NCBI GenBank assembly: GCA_963969595.1 | Contig: OZ018409.1 | Span: 21,174,975-21,238,974, forward strand | Source: Neckera pumila | Taxonomy: Eukaryota; Streptophyta; Bryopsida; Hypnales; Neckeraceae | Direction: 5' to 3' | Length of the DNA stretch: 64,000 nt | Shown: piece by piece, positions 46,702-59,810 of the stretch | Position numbering within the stretch: position 1 is the first letter of the stretch | Layout of the letters: the number at the start of each line of letters is the position of its first letter | Program-made: the position numbers and the translations under genes | Notes under the pieces: generated by a model | Databases searched by the model: none | The model's input: only the letters and a program-made list of their open reading frames with translations | Told to the model about the DNA's origin: nothing

Positions 46702-47487
46702 CCTAAACCCAATTGGCCTACAACATGTGACAATATGTGACACTAAAATAGTACAAGTGTTTCTTGCAATAGCCCTAGAATCTTGCCATATTGCAACTCT
46801 TCCATTGGTATTGTGAGGTCTTCACTCAATTCCAATCCACAAGTTTACAAAGTATTTTCTCAAACAATGACAATAATATGACAACATTTTATGTGACAAC
46901 TATGCTCATCAAGTCTATACCAATAACTTATGACCTTTAGATTTAGCTATGTGCCACATCAACCCCTTCAACTGCACAACAGTCTCCTTATCACCCAGCC
47001 CATGACCAGCTTGGAAAAGTGGTGACTAATGGAACTTTTAAGTTCAGAAATCATCATCCATGCATTTTGCTTTCAAGAAATTCATTGCAATTGCACATGA
47101 TAGATAACCTGATCCATTGACAACAAGCACACTAAGATATGGAGATCATCATTGTGATCATGATAATATCATCTTAGCAACATACATAAATATTCATTAA
47201 GCAGCTGGAATGACAAGTCTCCAAACTACTTGTTTCAACACGCCTGCAAAACATATTCCAACTTTTCAAGAATTTTTTTTACACATGAATTAAAAGGTCA
47301 ATGAGGACTTCTACCCATCATTGCCACAAAGGTCAAGAATTGAGTACATGAGCAATGCCAACAAGAAATTGTAACTGAATCCAATGAAACCTTTGATCAA
47401 TCCCATCGACTAAGTGACGTCTCCTTAAGGGATCTGAACGAACCTGCAACAAGGGTGAAGGGATTAACTAAGACAATCTGCCAGCCA
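46702..47487. other. Intergenic DNA downstream of the SHPRH-like gene
   Basis: Holds a shortened copy of the recurrent motif (46753-46770) and presumably the 3' UTR of the minus-strand gene up to about 47300. No other gene supported. Confidence 0.45.
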
Positions 47488-50400
47488 TTATCCATATATC
47501 TCGTTCAGAAGTCTCGCTTCAGCGGCAGCCGCTGCTGCTCTTGCCGGTATCAAATCCTCCACCTGGACCGAGTTACCGGTATCTCCAGTCTGAATTGCGA
47601 ACAGAGAGCTCAGATCCTTGAGAGTAAGATTGTACACATCATCAGACATGCGTCTGGCAGCTCCTGGTACGTTGGACGCCTTCTGTCTCCTCAAACCGAA
47701 TATGCTCTCCTCCACCGTGTCGTGCACCTGAAAGAATTTCCAAAAATTTCTGATTGATCAATCACAATCCACTTGATAGAATACTCGATGACATTCTAAT
47801 CGTACGCAATGTGAGTAATTGAGATACGCAGTGAACTTGCAACATGAACTGAAAACAGAAGTGCAGGTGGATGTTAGTTACAATGAAACGGTGAACAAAT
47901 GTCGGACGGGTCTGGCCAATCCGATGCACACGGTTAATGGCTTGAGCCTCCATGGAAGGGTTGAGGAGTGGTTCCAATAGCACGACATGTTGAGCTTCGA
48001 CCAAGTTTAGGCCATTTGCCCCAAGCCTCACTGGCATTAGGAGCACTTGCACGGGGCCTTTCGCTTCATCCACCTTTACCGATTTCTTTCCGCTCTTCTT
48101 GGAGCCAATGGTCTCTTCAACACCTCTGAACCGATCAAGTGCAGCATTCATTCGCGCTTGCCTGGATAGAAGGAGAGCCTTCAAAGAAATTAGACACAGG
48201 TAACAATCTTCGACGTTTTATTTTTGGAAACGTTACCTTATTTGTTGAAAATCAAAAGCCAAAAAATAGTTTAAAATCTTTGATGTAGCTGTCTATCCAA
48301 AAAAGAACCAAGACGTAGAGCCACTGTAAGAGATGTCTGCAAGTGGCCCCAAATGTTCTCTTTCGTCAAACCGCAAATGCCGTAATTGTGATCGGTTAAT
48401 CCCCATGCTCTTTCTCACACTCACAGATTCTCTAAATTAATACTATGTTCTAATAACATCCTTAATATTTTCCACTAGGTCTCCAAGTGAAGGTTTGAGC
48501 ATATTTTCAAGTTTCCAAGCGAAAATGAACCTGACACCTTTAACTCTTTCAGAATCGTAACTAAAGGATTAACTCGATTCACAAGTTCTTTAGCATTTCA
48601 AAACAATTAGAAAAAAGGTGAACATGCACTGGAGACACACCCTCCGGCCTTGACTCGAGCATAGGTGATATGGTTGGTCGTCAGTGCATGCTCCACAACG
48701 TCAAGCACACCATTCCACTCTGAGAACAAAAGAACCTTCACTTCTGGATCCTCCAACTTCAGCCGTAGTAATCGCCTGAGCACTGCCTCTAACTGCAAAC
48801 AAGCATATGCACATCTTAACATGAGCTAAGGTCAGAACCTTCACAGAACTGCAAAACCCGACATGCAATGACAAAATCATCAACTCAATTAATTCTGAAA
48901 GAATGTCATTACGGTTTTTGCAAAAGACAAGCACAAAAAATCTTTCCTTGTTCAGACCAAATGCTCTCCACTTCACACGGCAACATTGCTTGAAATAAAA
49001 AAGGCACTAACAAACCTTCGTTCCATAAGAACCCTTCACTGACAACGGAAGATCATCGTCTTCCTTTTCGTTTTCTCCTCCCTGCAGTTCCTTCTTGAAG
49101 GGGTCAAGCTCCTCCTTTTCAGACGCATTGATGACATAAGCTACTTCACTTACATTCGCTCGGCGCCTGCACGTAGGGCAATTCATCTTTTTCTGTCCCT
49201 GGGGCAACGTTGACCGCTCCACCAAATTCAGCATACCTGTCATTCCATGAACACAATCACGCATACTTTTTTAAAGACCTAAACTTGCAGGATGAACTAT
49301 ACATCAATAAATCAGCTGTACAGTACAAAGCACAAAGCACAAAGCACAATGAACAACCGAAAGCAAGAGAAAACATTAGTAGTACGTAGAACAACATTCC
49401 AGTATTTGTTCAAATGATCCACATTTCAGAGATGTGCACGATGACGAACCTGATGAGGTCAACTAGAAATAATCCATGATGAGGTACTTACATTTGCAAC
49501 AGAGAACATGACCACAAGGAAGAACCATAAATCGATATCCTAGAGGCTCGTGACAAATAGGGCATTCTTCCTCGCTTGATTCAACTGGTTTACTTGCATT
49601 GTTTGAACCCGATGATGCTATCTTGTCTACTAGTGCATCTGGCTGCATTTTGTGTCTAGCTGATTTGACACCCTGTAGCCAATAAATAAAATTTCAGCTC
49701 ATCAGCTATAGCGTTTACTCTTCCTATTGTGCTTGAGGATCGAATGATGCAGCTAAATGTTTTTCAGCTCAAATACATGTTCACAAAATGCATAAAATGA
49801 GAAAAAGTCATCAGTCAGAATAAAGTATCAAAATACTCAATTCTCAAACTTACATTCAAGTAACGAAGTTGTCCCTTCACTCGCCTCAGTTCGTCAAGAG
49901 CAGAAAACTTCTCCATTGTGAGGCGAACATTCTGTTGCGGTACCTGTTCAGGATGCAGCACAGAGATGTTGGATATTTTTTCTCCAGGAAACCTTAGTCG
50001 TAGACGTGTAGTAGCCATGCTTAGCTCATGGACTTCAAAAAGCACCTCCCGCTGTGCTAAAGCCAACACTCTGGCTTGAGCAAACTCTTTCCGCATATTC
50101 TGCAACAGTATCAGATCACAATAAACGATTAGCTGAAGAGCCTGCAAACAGAAAATAAACTAGGTGGAGAAGCAGTTCGGCAAATCAATAGCATTTTAAA
50201 AATGGACTGCAGCAGATCAACCCCAAGATTGACACGCATCTACTATATAGTACATAACAACATAGCCTCAGCATAGATTTAGAACAAGGTCCAGAAGTCC
50301 CAAGTGAACGTAGAGTGAAATACAGAGTACAAGGCAAGAAAAAGCCATAAAGCTTATTGAAATAGAAAATTTAGCCAACCTCTAGCAACTGAAGATGTTT

Positions 50401-53400
50401 CCTAGCTGCTGGTAGCTTATCTCTTCCCAGATCAAGATCTTGAGGTTGACCTCTCAAGATTGTTAGTTGTCCTCTCAAGATTGTCAAAATCCGTTCTGTT
50501 CCTGATGGTGCTCTTGACACCTGTCAATCATTCAGCATAAACAAGAAGGAACATGTGGTGATGTTCACGATCTCTCCATTCCATAACCTTTCAAATACTT
50601 CACAACGTAAGTAAAGGATCTCACACCTAGAGGATAATTCAAATCTGACTACAGGGGTTAAAATCTGTCCCTTGACATTCAAAGGTTGAAAATTCTCAGT
50701 CGGAATAAAGAAACTAAAACGAGAAGAAATAGCTGATCTCAGCATCCTAACCTGAGCTGAAGTTACTCCTCTATTTCGAGCCCTGCGATCCAAGACTTCG
50801 ACAGCAGCTTCTTTATTGCCAAGTCCTGCACTGCTTGCTTCTCGGCGCTTGAGAGCGAGGCTAGCATGTTGTGCAATCAAAGCATCCTCTGCAGACACAG
50901 CCACATCTCCTGCTCCTGTAACCTTCAAAAAAAACAATCTGTTCTCGTATGCCTGCGCTTCAACGTCCAACAACCACCGAACAAAATCTGAGTTTCCGAT
51001 CGTACATTTGGAAGAAATTTGAAAGGTCAAAAACCTGTAGTAACATATATTTGAAGCTAGAAACATGTTATGTACTCGTATTAACTTGAAGGTATTATCG
51101 ACGTTATGTATTCCGGTTTACCAAACGTGAATCGAATCAAACAAGCATAGACTCCCACTACACCCCAATCGAAAAGCAAAGGTTCAGCAATAGGCTCCAT
51201 CGTATCACCTGGAAGAGCTCCTCTGCTTCACAGTGAGCACATGAAGGGCCCTGCATGTCGGGCTGACAACGGGAGCAATTACCAGCACGTTCAGCATCAT
51301 CCGTACTAGGGCTTTCCATCTTGGCACCCAATTCTGATAATCGTCGTAGCAATTCTTTGCGCCCTTCCTCCAGGGCGTCAAGTTCCCTATGCAGCACGAA
51401 TTTCAATCCGGAAATGTCTTGGAACCTGAAATTCACCCATAGCATATAAAAGTTAGACATGGGAGCCACCATGCTTGAACGCCCAAATTAATACTCAAAT
51501 TTGAAGCAAAATTTCGTTCATCAATTAGATCAGTTTCTTTGCATTAAGTGGCACTTCATTGGAAGTTGCAGAAATAAGAAATCGTACCAGAAACGACGTC
51601 AATCATTTGTAGCATCCCAGCAAAAGATAAAAATTAGAAAAAACCCCGTAGAACGTCAAAGTCCTCCACTGCCGATTGTCAAGCAGCAAACCACGAGATT
51701 ACGCTCTCGTCTCAAGTAAAATGTGGACATTTAATATCTACCATTCATCAGCATCTGCAATCGCTGTATCAAGTTCCAAACCTCACCTCAAAGCGATACT
51801 GGATATGTTCTGATGTTTTCCAGCTTCACCCAAGTGATCGCTTTCAAGTAATTGATCACGAAGCTTTCTAACAAAATCCTTGCCACGATCAGGTTGCTGC
51901 TCCAAGCTACTTAGCACCTCCACCCACCAAGCGCTTCCACCATCGCTTAAATCTGACTTTACCTCCTGTACCTGCATACATTACATTCCAAAAACAGAGT
52001 TCAAACACTCTCCGAGGTTTAAGCATTCAAATCAGAATCAATTTCAATCACAAAGACTCAAGATCCAGTAGTATCCCTCGAACATCTATCAAGATTCGAT
52101 CATTCCATGAGAAATTAAAAGGAACACAGAAATTGAAATGAAGGGAGTAGCTCCAAAAGTATGAAAGAGACAATGTGAAATTAGGTTCCTAAATTCATTG
52201 TTCACATGCAGACATTTTAGATCTTCAGCAGCTCTTCAATAGACTGGTGTGGGGGAAAATAAACTGAGAGATATCCAGGTTGAAAGTATATTAAACCTGA
52301 AGACGCACACGATGAAATAATTAAAAGATTGACTTTCAAAATGTGAACTCCCAAAGTGAAAAAAACATACTTGCTTTCTTGTACTTTGAAAGTCAGCTTG
52401 CACTGCCGCAAGCTTAGCGTAAAATGGCGCAAGATATTTCGACTTAATATCCTCACATTGCTTCAGAAGGAGGTCGTCACGTAATGTCCTGGGTACATCA
52501 GATCTGTGCATGTTTTCACCGGCTTGTAGTCTATCAGAGTTATTAATAGTAGCATGACCTTCACCATCGTCTCCATCTGTTCGAGACTTGCCTTTGAGAA
52601 TCTGAAAGACATCAGTCAAGTAAAAGTAAGTTCAGCACAAACTGAATCAAGATTCAGAGAGCAGTATTGAAAAAATTGCAGAACAAATGGAACAGTCAGA
52701 CCCTGTAAACTCATATCAGTTACACCCTTCAAAGGCAGAACGTCAGCTGGAAGGGATCAATGTCTTTCAATTCTCTCGTCGTCAGCCAAATTACCTCAGC
52801 CAAATTATGGAGTGTATGCAGTTTTTGAAGCGGGTCAACACGGACATCTTGAGCATTTTCTTCACTATGTGAAAGAACCTCCCGGTATATTTGAACTGCA
52901 AGGGGTATGTTGCCTTCAATAATAGCCAATGCGGCCAGGCCATTAAGAGCTCCAAACAAATCACGCTGAGCATCCTCGGCCTCAAGTTTGGCTTTGTCCA
53001 CCAGAACCTGCCCATTGTGATGTTAATTTTAAAGAACATCTTCATTACCCCCATAGTGTTTAAAGTAAGAACTCAGAATCTTCTTATCCCTAACCTTTTC
53101 CAGAAGTGCATAACTTCAACAGACTATCCCGTAGGTAATCTTTTCTGCCAATGCATACTAGGTTGTTTCTGTCAACCATAATGCTGTCAGCACAGTTGGA
53201 TAATGAAAAAAATTGCAACGAATTTTAAATTCGTCCAATTGTAAACAAAGATCATGATGTATATACATGTTAATCAACTATCAGCTCTTTCACTACCTAA
53301 AACTGCAGATAACTGTCAGATGAAAGTTCTGCAGGATTCAAAGATGGTTCATTAATTAGATAGGGGATATCACAAAAGCCTAAACAGCACCATTGCTTAA

Positions 53401-56400
53401 ACACAGCCAGGAGAAGAGGGGTAAGATTGTCTAAAACCTCCAGGATTTCGTCCATCGTCATAGGTGACCTTTGCAATGCCCGTATTCCAGCACTGCCCAC
53501 TTGGGGGTGAACACAGGCTTGTCGGAGACAACGAAGTTGATCCAAAAGCTTCTCTGCTTCTTTGTTTGAGAGAAGTCTATTTTCAAGATCAGCTGGAGCT
53601 GCATTCATTCCCAAATCTCCATTTTGGACATGCTCCAAATTGGCTGAATCACTTATAGCTGAACCTACACCAGAAGTGACAGAGGGTAACATTCTGGTAT
53701 TTGCGTTCGTGTGAACTTCCTTTCGTGCTCCTGGTCTCCTTCCAGAAGAGGACCGTGTTGATGATACAAACTTTCTATAATTTGCAATGACTTCACGTGC
53801 TCTCACAGCACAACGATCATGCTGTTGTCGATAGAAATGTGCTTCAATCGGAGAAAATCTTAGCCACGCAAACCGCTCATCTTGGGGAGGCAATCCAAGC
53901 TCATCAGCTACTTGAGCTTTCGTGGAGCGCCACATCAACCCTTGGAAAAGATCATGCATGGCACGAACGGCACCATATTTCCCTTCCTGTTCAGTTCAAA
54001 ACAAGATGAGCCAATAAACTTTAAAGCAAAACCATGTCCATCCTTAACGATCCCCTCCCTAACCTATCTTGCACCTCTTAAGTGGTTAGTCGATTGTGAT
54101 AATCAATGAAGATAATCTCATTCTATACAAGTTGATTCCATAATATGAACACGGCCCCCATCCACAACGGCAAGCAATTGTCCTTCAAAATCACACAACA
54201 GCTAGAACATGCCCAGCAAACGAAACCGGTAATGGCCACATACAGATTTCAACAGAAGAAGGCTTCAAAAAACGACGACTTGACTATCCTTAAAAAATGT
54301 ACTGTAACTGTGACCACTTGAAAAGCTAACTTGACAATAAGTGCTGATATTCAGAGAATAGAATACGAAAATAAGATGCTGAGAATTTAACAACAGAATA
54401 ATCCACGACTAAGTATCAGTCGTTGAAATATGCAAACGTATTGGCGTCGACAATTTAACTCCAAGGTGAATCCTGTACCTCATAAGGTTCCTTTAAAACT
54501 ATCGTCCACCAGCGTTTAGTATCAAAAGGCTCTGCACCCAAAAAACGCAACAAGCCATACAAATCATCCAAGCCACGTTGAATGGGTGTTCCCGTGACAC
54601 ACCAACGGTGGGTTGCTCGGAGTGTCATAGCCATCTCTGTAGCTCGTGTTTTTTCGCTTTCAACCATTTGTGCTTCATCCAAGCAGAGCCTCCACCATTG
54701 TAATCTCGTCAAGGGTGTTGCAATGACTGGATACCTGTTGTATCACCCGTCTCATCAGCAAAGAAAACTGCGCGTAAACTATATCCTCATTGCATTGGCG
54801 ACTGATCTCAGGACCATGCATAAAGGCTGGTCAACTTTCAGTTCATACCTTTTCGGTTGACGAAAAGATCTCTCAATCTTATGAGTTGAAGTTGCAAGGT
54901 GAGACACATCGGCTCTGAGCGTATCATAGGATGTGAGCACGAGATCCGCTGTAGCCAGATCGTGAGCACCAACTACTTTGATCTTTTCCATTTTAGAATT
55001 TTCAAGTGATCCTGACACCACAGTAGCACCTTTCTGCACTCCCTCATAAACCAAAACTCGCAAGGTTCCCGCTCTCACGTGCCTTCACACAGAAAATAAC
55101 AGGGTAGCACACCCATTAAACCATTGGACACTACGACAAGAACAAGGAAAAGACAAGCAATCAAACCAAAAGAACGGGAGAAAATATTCTAGCACTCTTG
55201 AAGCAAAACATCTGATGAGAATGCACGATGCTTTCAAAATAACAAAATTCAATGCACGAAGATATCAGCATCGAAGACGTCGACTGTGTCTAAGGAGCTA
55301 TCAAGCCAAAGCTATTGATAAAAGGTAGAGAAAGACCGAGAAATTTCATCCTGCCACTGTCGCAGAATAGGTGCAGGACACACAACCAAAGTGGCTCCAC
55401 ACTCTCCTTTGATCTCCACTCGGCCAATCATATCAGCACAATTGCCGCATACAAACGTCTCTTCATCATCCTTGGCAACAGAAGATTTCACGTCACCTCT
55501 CTCCACCCTTTCTCCGTAAACATTCTTGCCTCTCTTTCCCGATTTATCCTTTGTAACAATGTTAACAGGCATTGCATGAACTTCCCGAACTCTCTTTCCT
55601 GTTTGAAATTTGAGCCACGTACATCAACCATCCAAACTGCAAAGAACCCAAACTTGAAAAGAGTGTTCTGTACCACTCAGGACATACTGTCATTGTCTAG
55701 CCTCCCACATAGATACGGGGTTCATAAATTACTTAAGGACCCTATTAACATACGATGCTTCCTCATAAGATAACCAACAAACCAGACCCGTTATAGGCTA
55801 CTCTGAATAGAGAAACATCATTATTGCAACCTGCTGTTAAATATGAAAACAGAAAATGAAGGTGAACACAACTACTTACCCAGACGAAATTTCTCATCCT
55901 TCTTCACCTGCTGCGCTTGAGCTGCAATACGTCTCAAGTTTGCATCTATGTCAACAGGAGTAGCATAACCAACACACAAAGCATGTTGCCATGCATCACA
56001 ATGATCACATTGAACCCACGAATCCTTGTAGAAATCATCCTCTTGCGTGGCACCACAACTGCATTCAACACGATCCCGTTTGTACTTCATCAGCCTCTCC
56101 CGTGTTCGATTTGCTGAGTCCATCACCTTTGACATTGACTCCTTGCTAGCCCGATGTGCAAGGATACAAGCCAAAACCTCTACGGTCTTCCCCAAACCCA
56201 TCTCGTCTGAAAAATAAAAATAAAAATGTCACACACCTCTTTGACTAGTTGCATCGGCATCCTAAACAGTGTTTGAGGTCTCCAAGATGGATTGTACTTT
56301 TTTCAGTTCCAATTAGCAGGAAGGGTCTCAGAAGAAGATCCCTTATATTAGTAACATAACAGTACTTACAAAACCGATAACATGTAATCCTCAATATTAT

Positions 56401-58731
56401 AATTCAGCCTAAACATGGAAGTTCGAAGTCTTCCGTCATATTTGATTTCGAAAAACCGTGCATAAGTTGCAATATGCGAGAATTGAAAGGTTCTGTTGAC
56501 AGTGAAGGCGGCAAATTACATATTTACTGACATGGAGGTCAAAAAAGCATCATAAAGGTGTACTACTAGGTAAAGGAACATACCCGCAAGTATACCACCA
56601 CGCACATATGCTTGGAAGTCGTGAGGATCCATAGAGACATATCCACTACGGGAGAATTCAGAAACATTGGAATCAGGATATCGGGCTAAATCAAATATTT
56701 GCAAATCCGACCACCATAATTAATGCCATTTGAATTGTCTACAAGTTTCAAGCTTGTGACAAGACGTTGGAGGAGAATCAAATGATCAGTATCATCAGAC
56801 GATGCCTTTCCATTCAAAATTCGTCACGGAAGCATATCCAATTTGTACTATTAAGGAGCATAAATATTAAAAAACTCAAGTAAAACACAGGAAAAATGAG
56901 TATTTCAGAAAACGAATACTTGGCTTTCCAAAGCACAGTGCAAACATTGAGAACATTCTAGCGGTCAAGTACCTGTAAGGATTGAAGAAGAACCTCGATT
57001 GACCATCTAATGAATCAACAGGAACCCACAAAGGATGTTCAACAACTCTTGTACTTTTCACCCCGCTTGATGACGCACTGCCCGAATCATCAAGGCTCTT
57101 GTCAATCACTACAGGACCCTTTTCACGCTGCACCATCCAATATGCTGCACGCCGCTGATAAGGTCTAAGCTCAGGGATGAGCTCTGGGAAATCTAAACCC
57201 ATCTCTGGTTCAGTCCTACATTACAAGCAACCCCAGCATTGAAATTATAAGCAAAGCATCTAGTACGGTTTCTGTTTACATGTATTATTTATGGACGACA
57301 TTAAGTCAAGAAGGAGACATCATAGAAAAGTTTAAATTGAGGAAAGACAATCTAAAAATATTCGCCATTTGCTACCAAACACTTCTTAAGCAGCTAGAAT
57401 CACAGTCAAGTCTCTTAAGCCATGGTTCACAGCAACGAACAGAAAATTCCTGTCTCCTTCACAGAGAATCCAACTAGCTCAACTGAGGCGAATATCTACC
57501 TGCTTGGCATCACTGCTTCATAGAGTGCAGTAGGATCAAAACCAATATGTTGTTTCTCCTCACTGTTGTGCAACGCTTCAACTTGTCGATCATGCTTCTC
57601 ACCGGCGATAGCCAACATATCCGAAATGTGAGTTAGTGAACCATTTAAACCATACGCACTTATCGATTCAGCACTCAGCTCTGGCCTTAGCCATTCAAAT
57701 ATACTCTGAATCGCCTTCCCCAGAGGTTTCCGGTTGCTGTTTTCCAAGTGCAATGCACAATAATCAAAAGCTTTTCTGTTGATGAAAGTCACGAAATTGC
57801 AAGCCGAATCCCGTTCGTAAGGCCTTGCTTCCAGATGTATCATATCCTGCTTGATCAAATACAACAGTCCAGATACTGCAGAGTCTGAACCATCAATTTT
57901 ACCGGACACGTGAAGTCGAGAAGAGTCATCCTCAGAGTGCGACATGACCTCGACAGAAACATCCTCTGCTGATAGATACTGATAACCACCATATATGGAT
58001 TTCTTCCCAGCGGGAAACTTGAATACAACCCGACAAGGTGATCTCCTAATTCCGAGCTCCTGAATTTGTTCGTCTTTCCCCTTGCCATTGCCTTGATCAT
58101 TTACCAGAACAAGAGGGTGATGCAGCGTAAATTCAGCAAAATCAATGCCTCTCTCACCTGATTCTGGCAAAGGAACTTCCACTGTGACCACCTCAATGCC
58201 AATTTCATCAGCAGAGTTCTCCTGACCTGTTTGAAAGGGGAAAAATGACCAAGTTACACTTCAACGATGATTTCATTTTATCCTGACCATTCTTTATCTA
58301 CGAAAAATGCTACAGATTTACTCTTAAAAACAGCCATAAGCAGACTTCACTAGGAGCCCCAAACTCTGCTAAAGTTATTTTGCTAAATCAGTCTCAGACG
58401 CAGTATCACCTTAGATGCAGATTCCAACATAGCGATTCTTTCAATCTTTCAATCTCCTAAAAAGATGCACTGCAATTTTGAACACTTGTAACTATTTGCA
58501 CTTCGCGGCATGCATGACAAACGCATGTAAAGAGGTGCCCAAACCTCGTCTCTTGCGATAATTGGTCTGCTCCAACCCGTTTAAAACACCAGGGATAACT
58601 TTAGCATCCTCAAGAACCGCAGCCAGCTCACCATTCTCCTCATTCTCAACATGTCCGTCTAAGACATTATCACTCGACAGCGCAGCGGATCCCCCAGGTC
58701 TAGAAGGCCTGGCTTGCTTCCGTTTCGCCAT
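47488..58731 (-). CDS. SHPRH: SHPRH-like SNF2 helicase / PHD / RING E3 ubiquitin ligase
   Basis: A Rad5/SHPRH-type protein: a nuclear SNF2 ATPase that polyubiquitinates PCNA in DNA-damage tolerance (known for yeast Rad5 and human SHPRH; inferred for the plant homologue). Exons, 5' to 3' on the minus strand: 58731-58545, 58226-57500, 57215-56973, 56685-56584, 56206-55880, 55598-55337, 55082-54849, 54734-54479, 53986-53438, 53007-52795, 52601-52371, 51971-51787, 51425-51209, 50952-50752, 50520-50380, 50099-49854, 49672-49492, 49236-49016, 48792-48641, 48161-47882, 47727-47488. Product about 1800 aa. Motifs: Walker A DEMGLGKT (about 427), PHD finger CSCG...[15 protein letters not shown] (about 475-508), DEAQ box (about 720), [14 protein letters not shown], a CX2CX8CX2C cluster (about 1235), RING ECPICHE...[10 protein letters not shown]...CPTC (about 1485-1535), and motif [11 protein letters not shown] (about 1710). 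All exon phases agree except exon 3 to 4, where a microexon or a frame break must lie. The start is the ATG giving [14 protein letters not shown]. Confidence 0.93.
50446..50487 (-). repeat. In-frame 21-bp tandem duplication in the SHPRH-like exon 15
   Basis: Two adjacent copies encode [14 protein letters not shown], differing by few bases. The repeat adds seven residues without a frame change. Confidence 0.85.
56828..56847 (-). other. Possible 20-nt microexon between SHPRH-like exons 3 and 4
   Basis: Exon 3 ends with two leftover bases and exon 4 needs one leftover base, so 2 mod 3 bases are missing. This stretch, preceded by TTAATAG and followed by GTGACG, is 20 nt, has no stop and restores the frame. 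Other short candidates exist, so this is tentative. Confidence 0.3.
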
Positions 58732-59429
58732 GCGACTGCAATAACATTTAAATCCTCTCAAAACCAAGCACACAAGAACTTAACTCCGACATGCAGCATC
58801 CGGAATACGCAACAAGCTAAGATGACATGAACCTATTACCCCTCCAAAAAACTCAAGATCCATACATCCATATCTGGATGCACCTCGTCAAACTCAATTA
58901 CAGCTTTGATTTAAACAAACAAAACGCAACCTTCGCAGTTTTGTTTCTACACCATCCTTAAAATTCTAAAACGTCAGTGCATTCTTGCAATTAGAAGATC
59001 TATGTGCTAGAATTACAAGATTACATCATATCATGTGTTTTTCATTTGTACTAGTATGCCCTATGCTGTTGCCACAACTATTGATATGTCATTGTAGTTG
59101 CCACGGAAGTGAATGCCAATCCCTTCTTATATATCCTTTCATAACATACCAATTTTTTTGTTCTTCAAAGATGACAAATTATCCGTAGTATGACGTTCAA
59201 TATCATGTGTACGTTTACTAAGAATTTTTGCCCAAAGAAAATGAAGAAATCATTACCCAATATTCTATATACACTATTCAACTAATCCTACTATCGAGGA
59301 TTGTAATATAGGTTTTGTATTTACCCCAAACTAGGACCGCGCCATTAATTAAAATTACAAATACTATATTTTCATTGTAAAATTCGTGTTTCATACAAAA
59401 TTCAAATTATTCTAATACACATTACAGTC
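58732..59429 (-). other. Leader of the SHPRH-like gene and gap before the next coding-like block
   Basis: Read on the minus strand, TGTTATTGCAG directly before TCGC and the ATG (boundary at 58736) looks like a 3' splice site, which suggests a 5' UTR intron. At 59050-59105 there is a short relic of dispersed repeat D (CTAGTATGCCCTATGCTGTT). Confidence 0.4.
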
Positions 59430-59767
59430 CTAGTGTGGAGGGCCCTGCGATTTAGACGAGGAAAAATTCACGATGCAGGGGTCCCTCCCACAGTTAGGAT
59501 ACTTCTTCTTCATGGCTTCTTGCACCTTGCCCTTGAGGACAAATTTCAATTAAATTGAACTTTTCAATCACATTTACCAATTTATTTTCATCTTGCAATA
59601 TGAAAATCATTAAAATCGCATTAAAAATGTTCAGATTAATAGACAACACAGTCCAATGTAGTAAACATTCAAAATGGAAATTTGTATCTAATTTAACAGG
59701 CCAAATTGAGCTTGAAAATGAAGTCTGCCTGCGTGGCATTTGAGCTGGTCCTAATGGGGTTAACCAG
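59430..59767 (-). CDS. Candidate exons of a small unrecognised gene
   Basis: Two protein-like minus-strand blocks are seen. The first (59767-59698) reads LVNPIRTSSNATQADFIFKL then NLA, before a possible GTTAAA donor. The second (about 59531-59430) reads GKVQEAMKKKYPNCGRDPCI then VNFSSSKSQGPPH and a stop, after a CCTCAAG acceptor-like site. The intron between them would be about 165 nt, but the simplest junction is out of phase, so the exact sites are unknown. Composition is GC-richer than around. It could be a separate gene between the duplicated region and SHPRH, or a relic. No family is recognised. Confidence 0.3.
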
Positions 59768-59810
59768 CTCCCCGGCACCACAATAGTAATAAATAAATCC
59801 CTTAGTCATA

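Noticed and set aside
47455..47757. 100-codon plus-strand frame opposite the last SHPRH exon
   Set aside because: It is the antisense of a well-supported exon, so a shadow.
49463..49648. Stand-alone RING protein
   Set aside because: The RING half here splices in phase to both neighbours and is part of the SHPRH-like protein.
55315..55773. 152-codon plus-strand frame
   Set aside because: Antisense to SHPRH exon 6 and an intron; a shadow.
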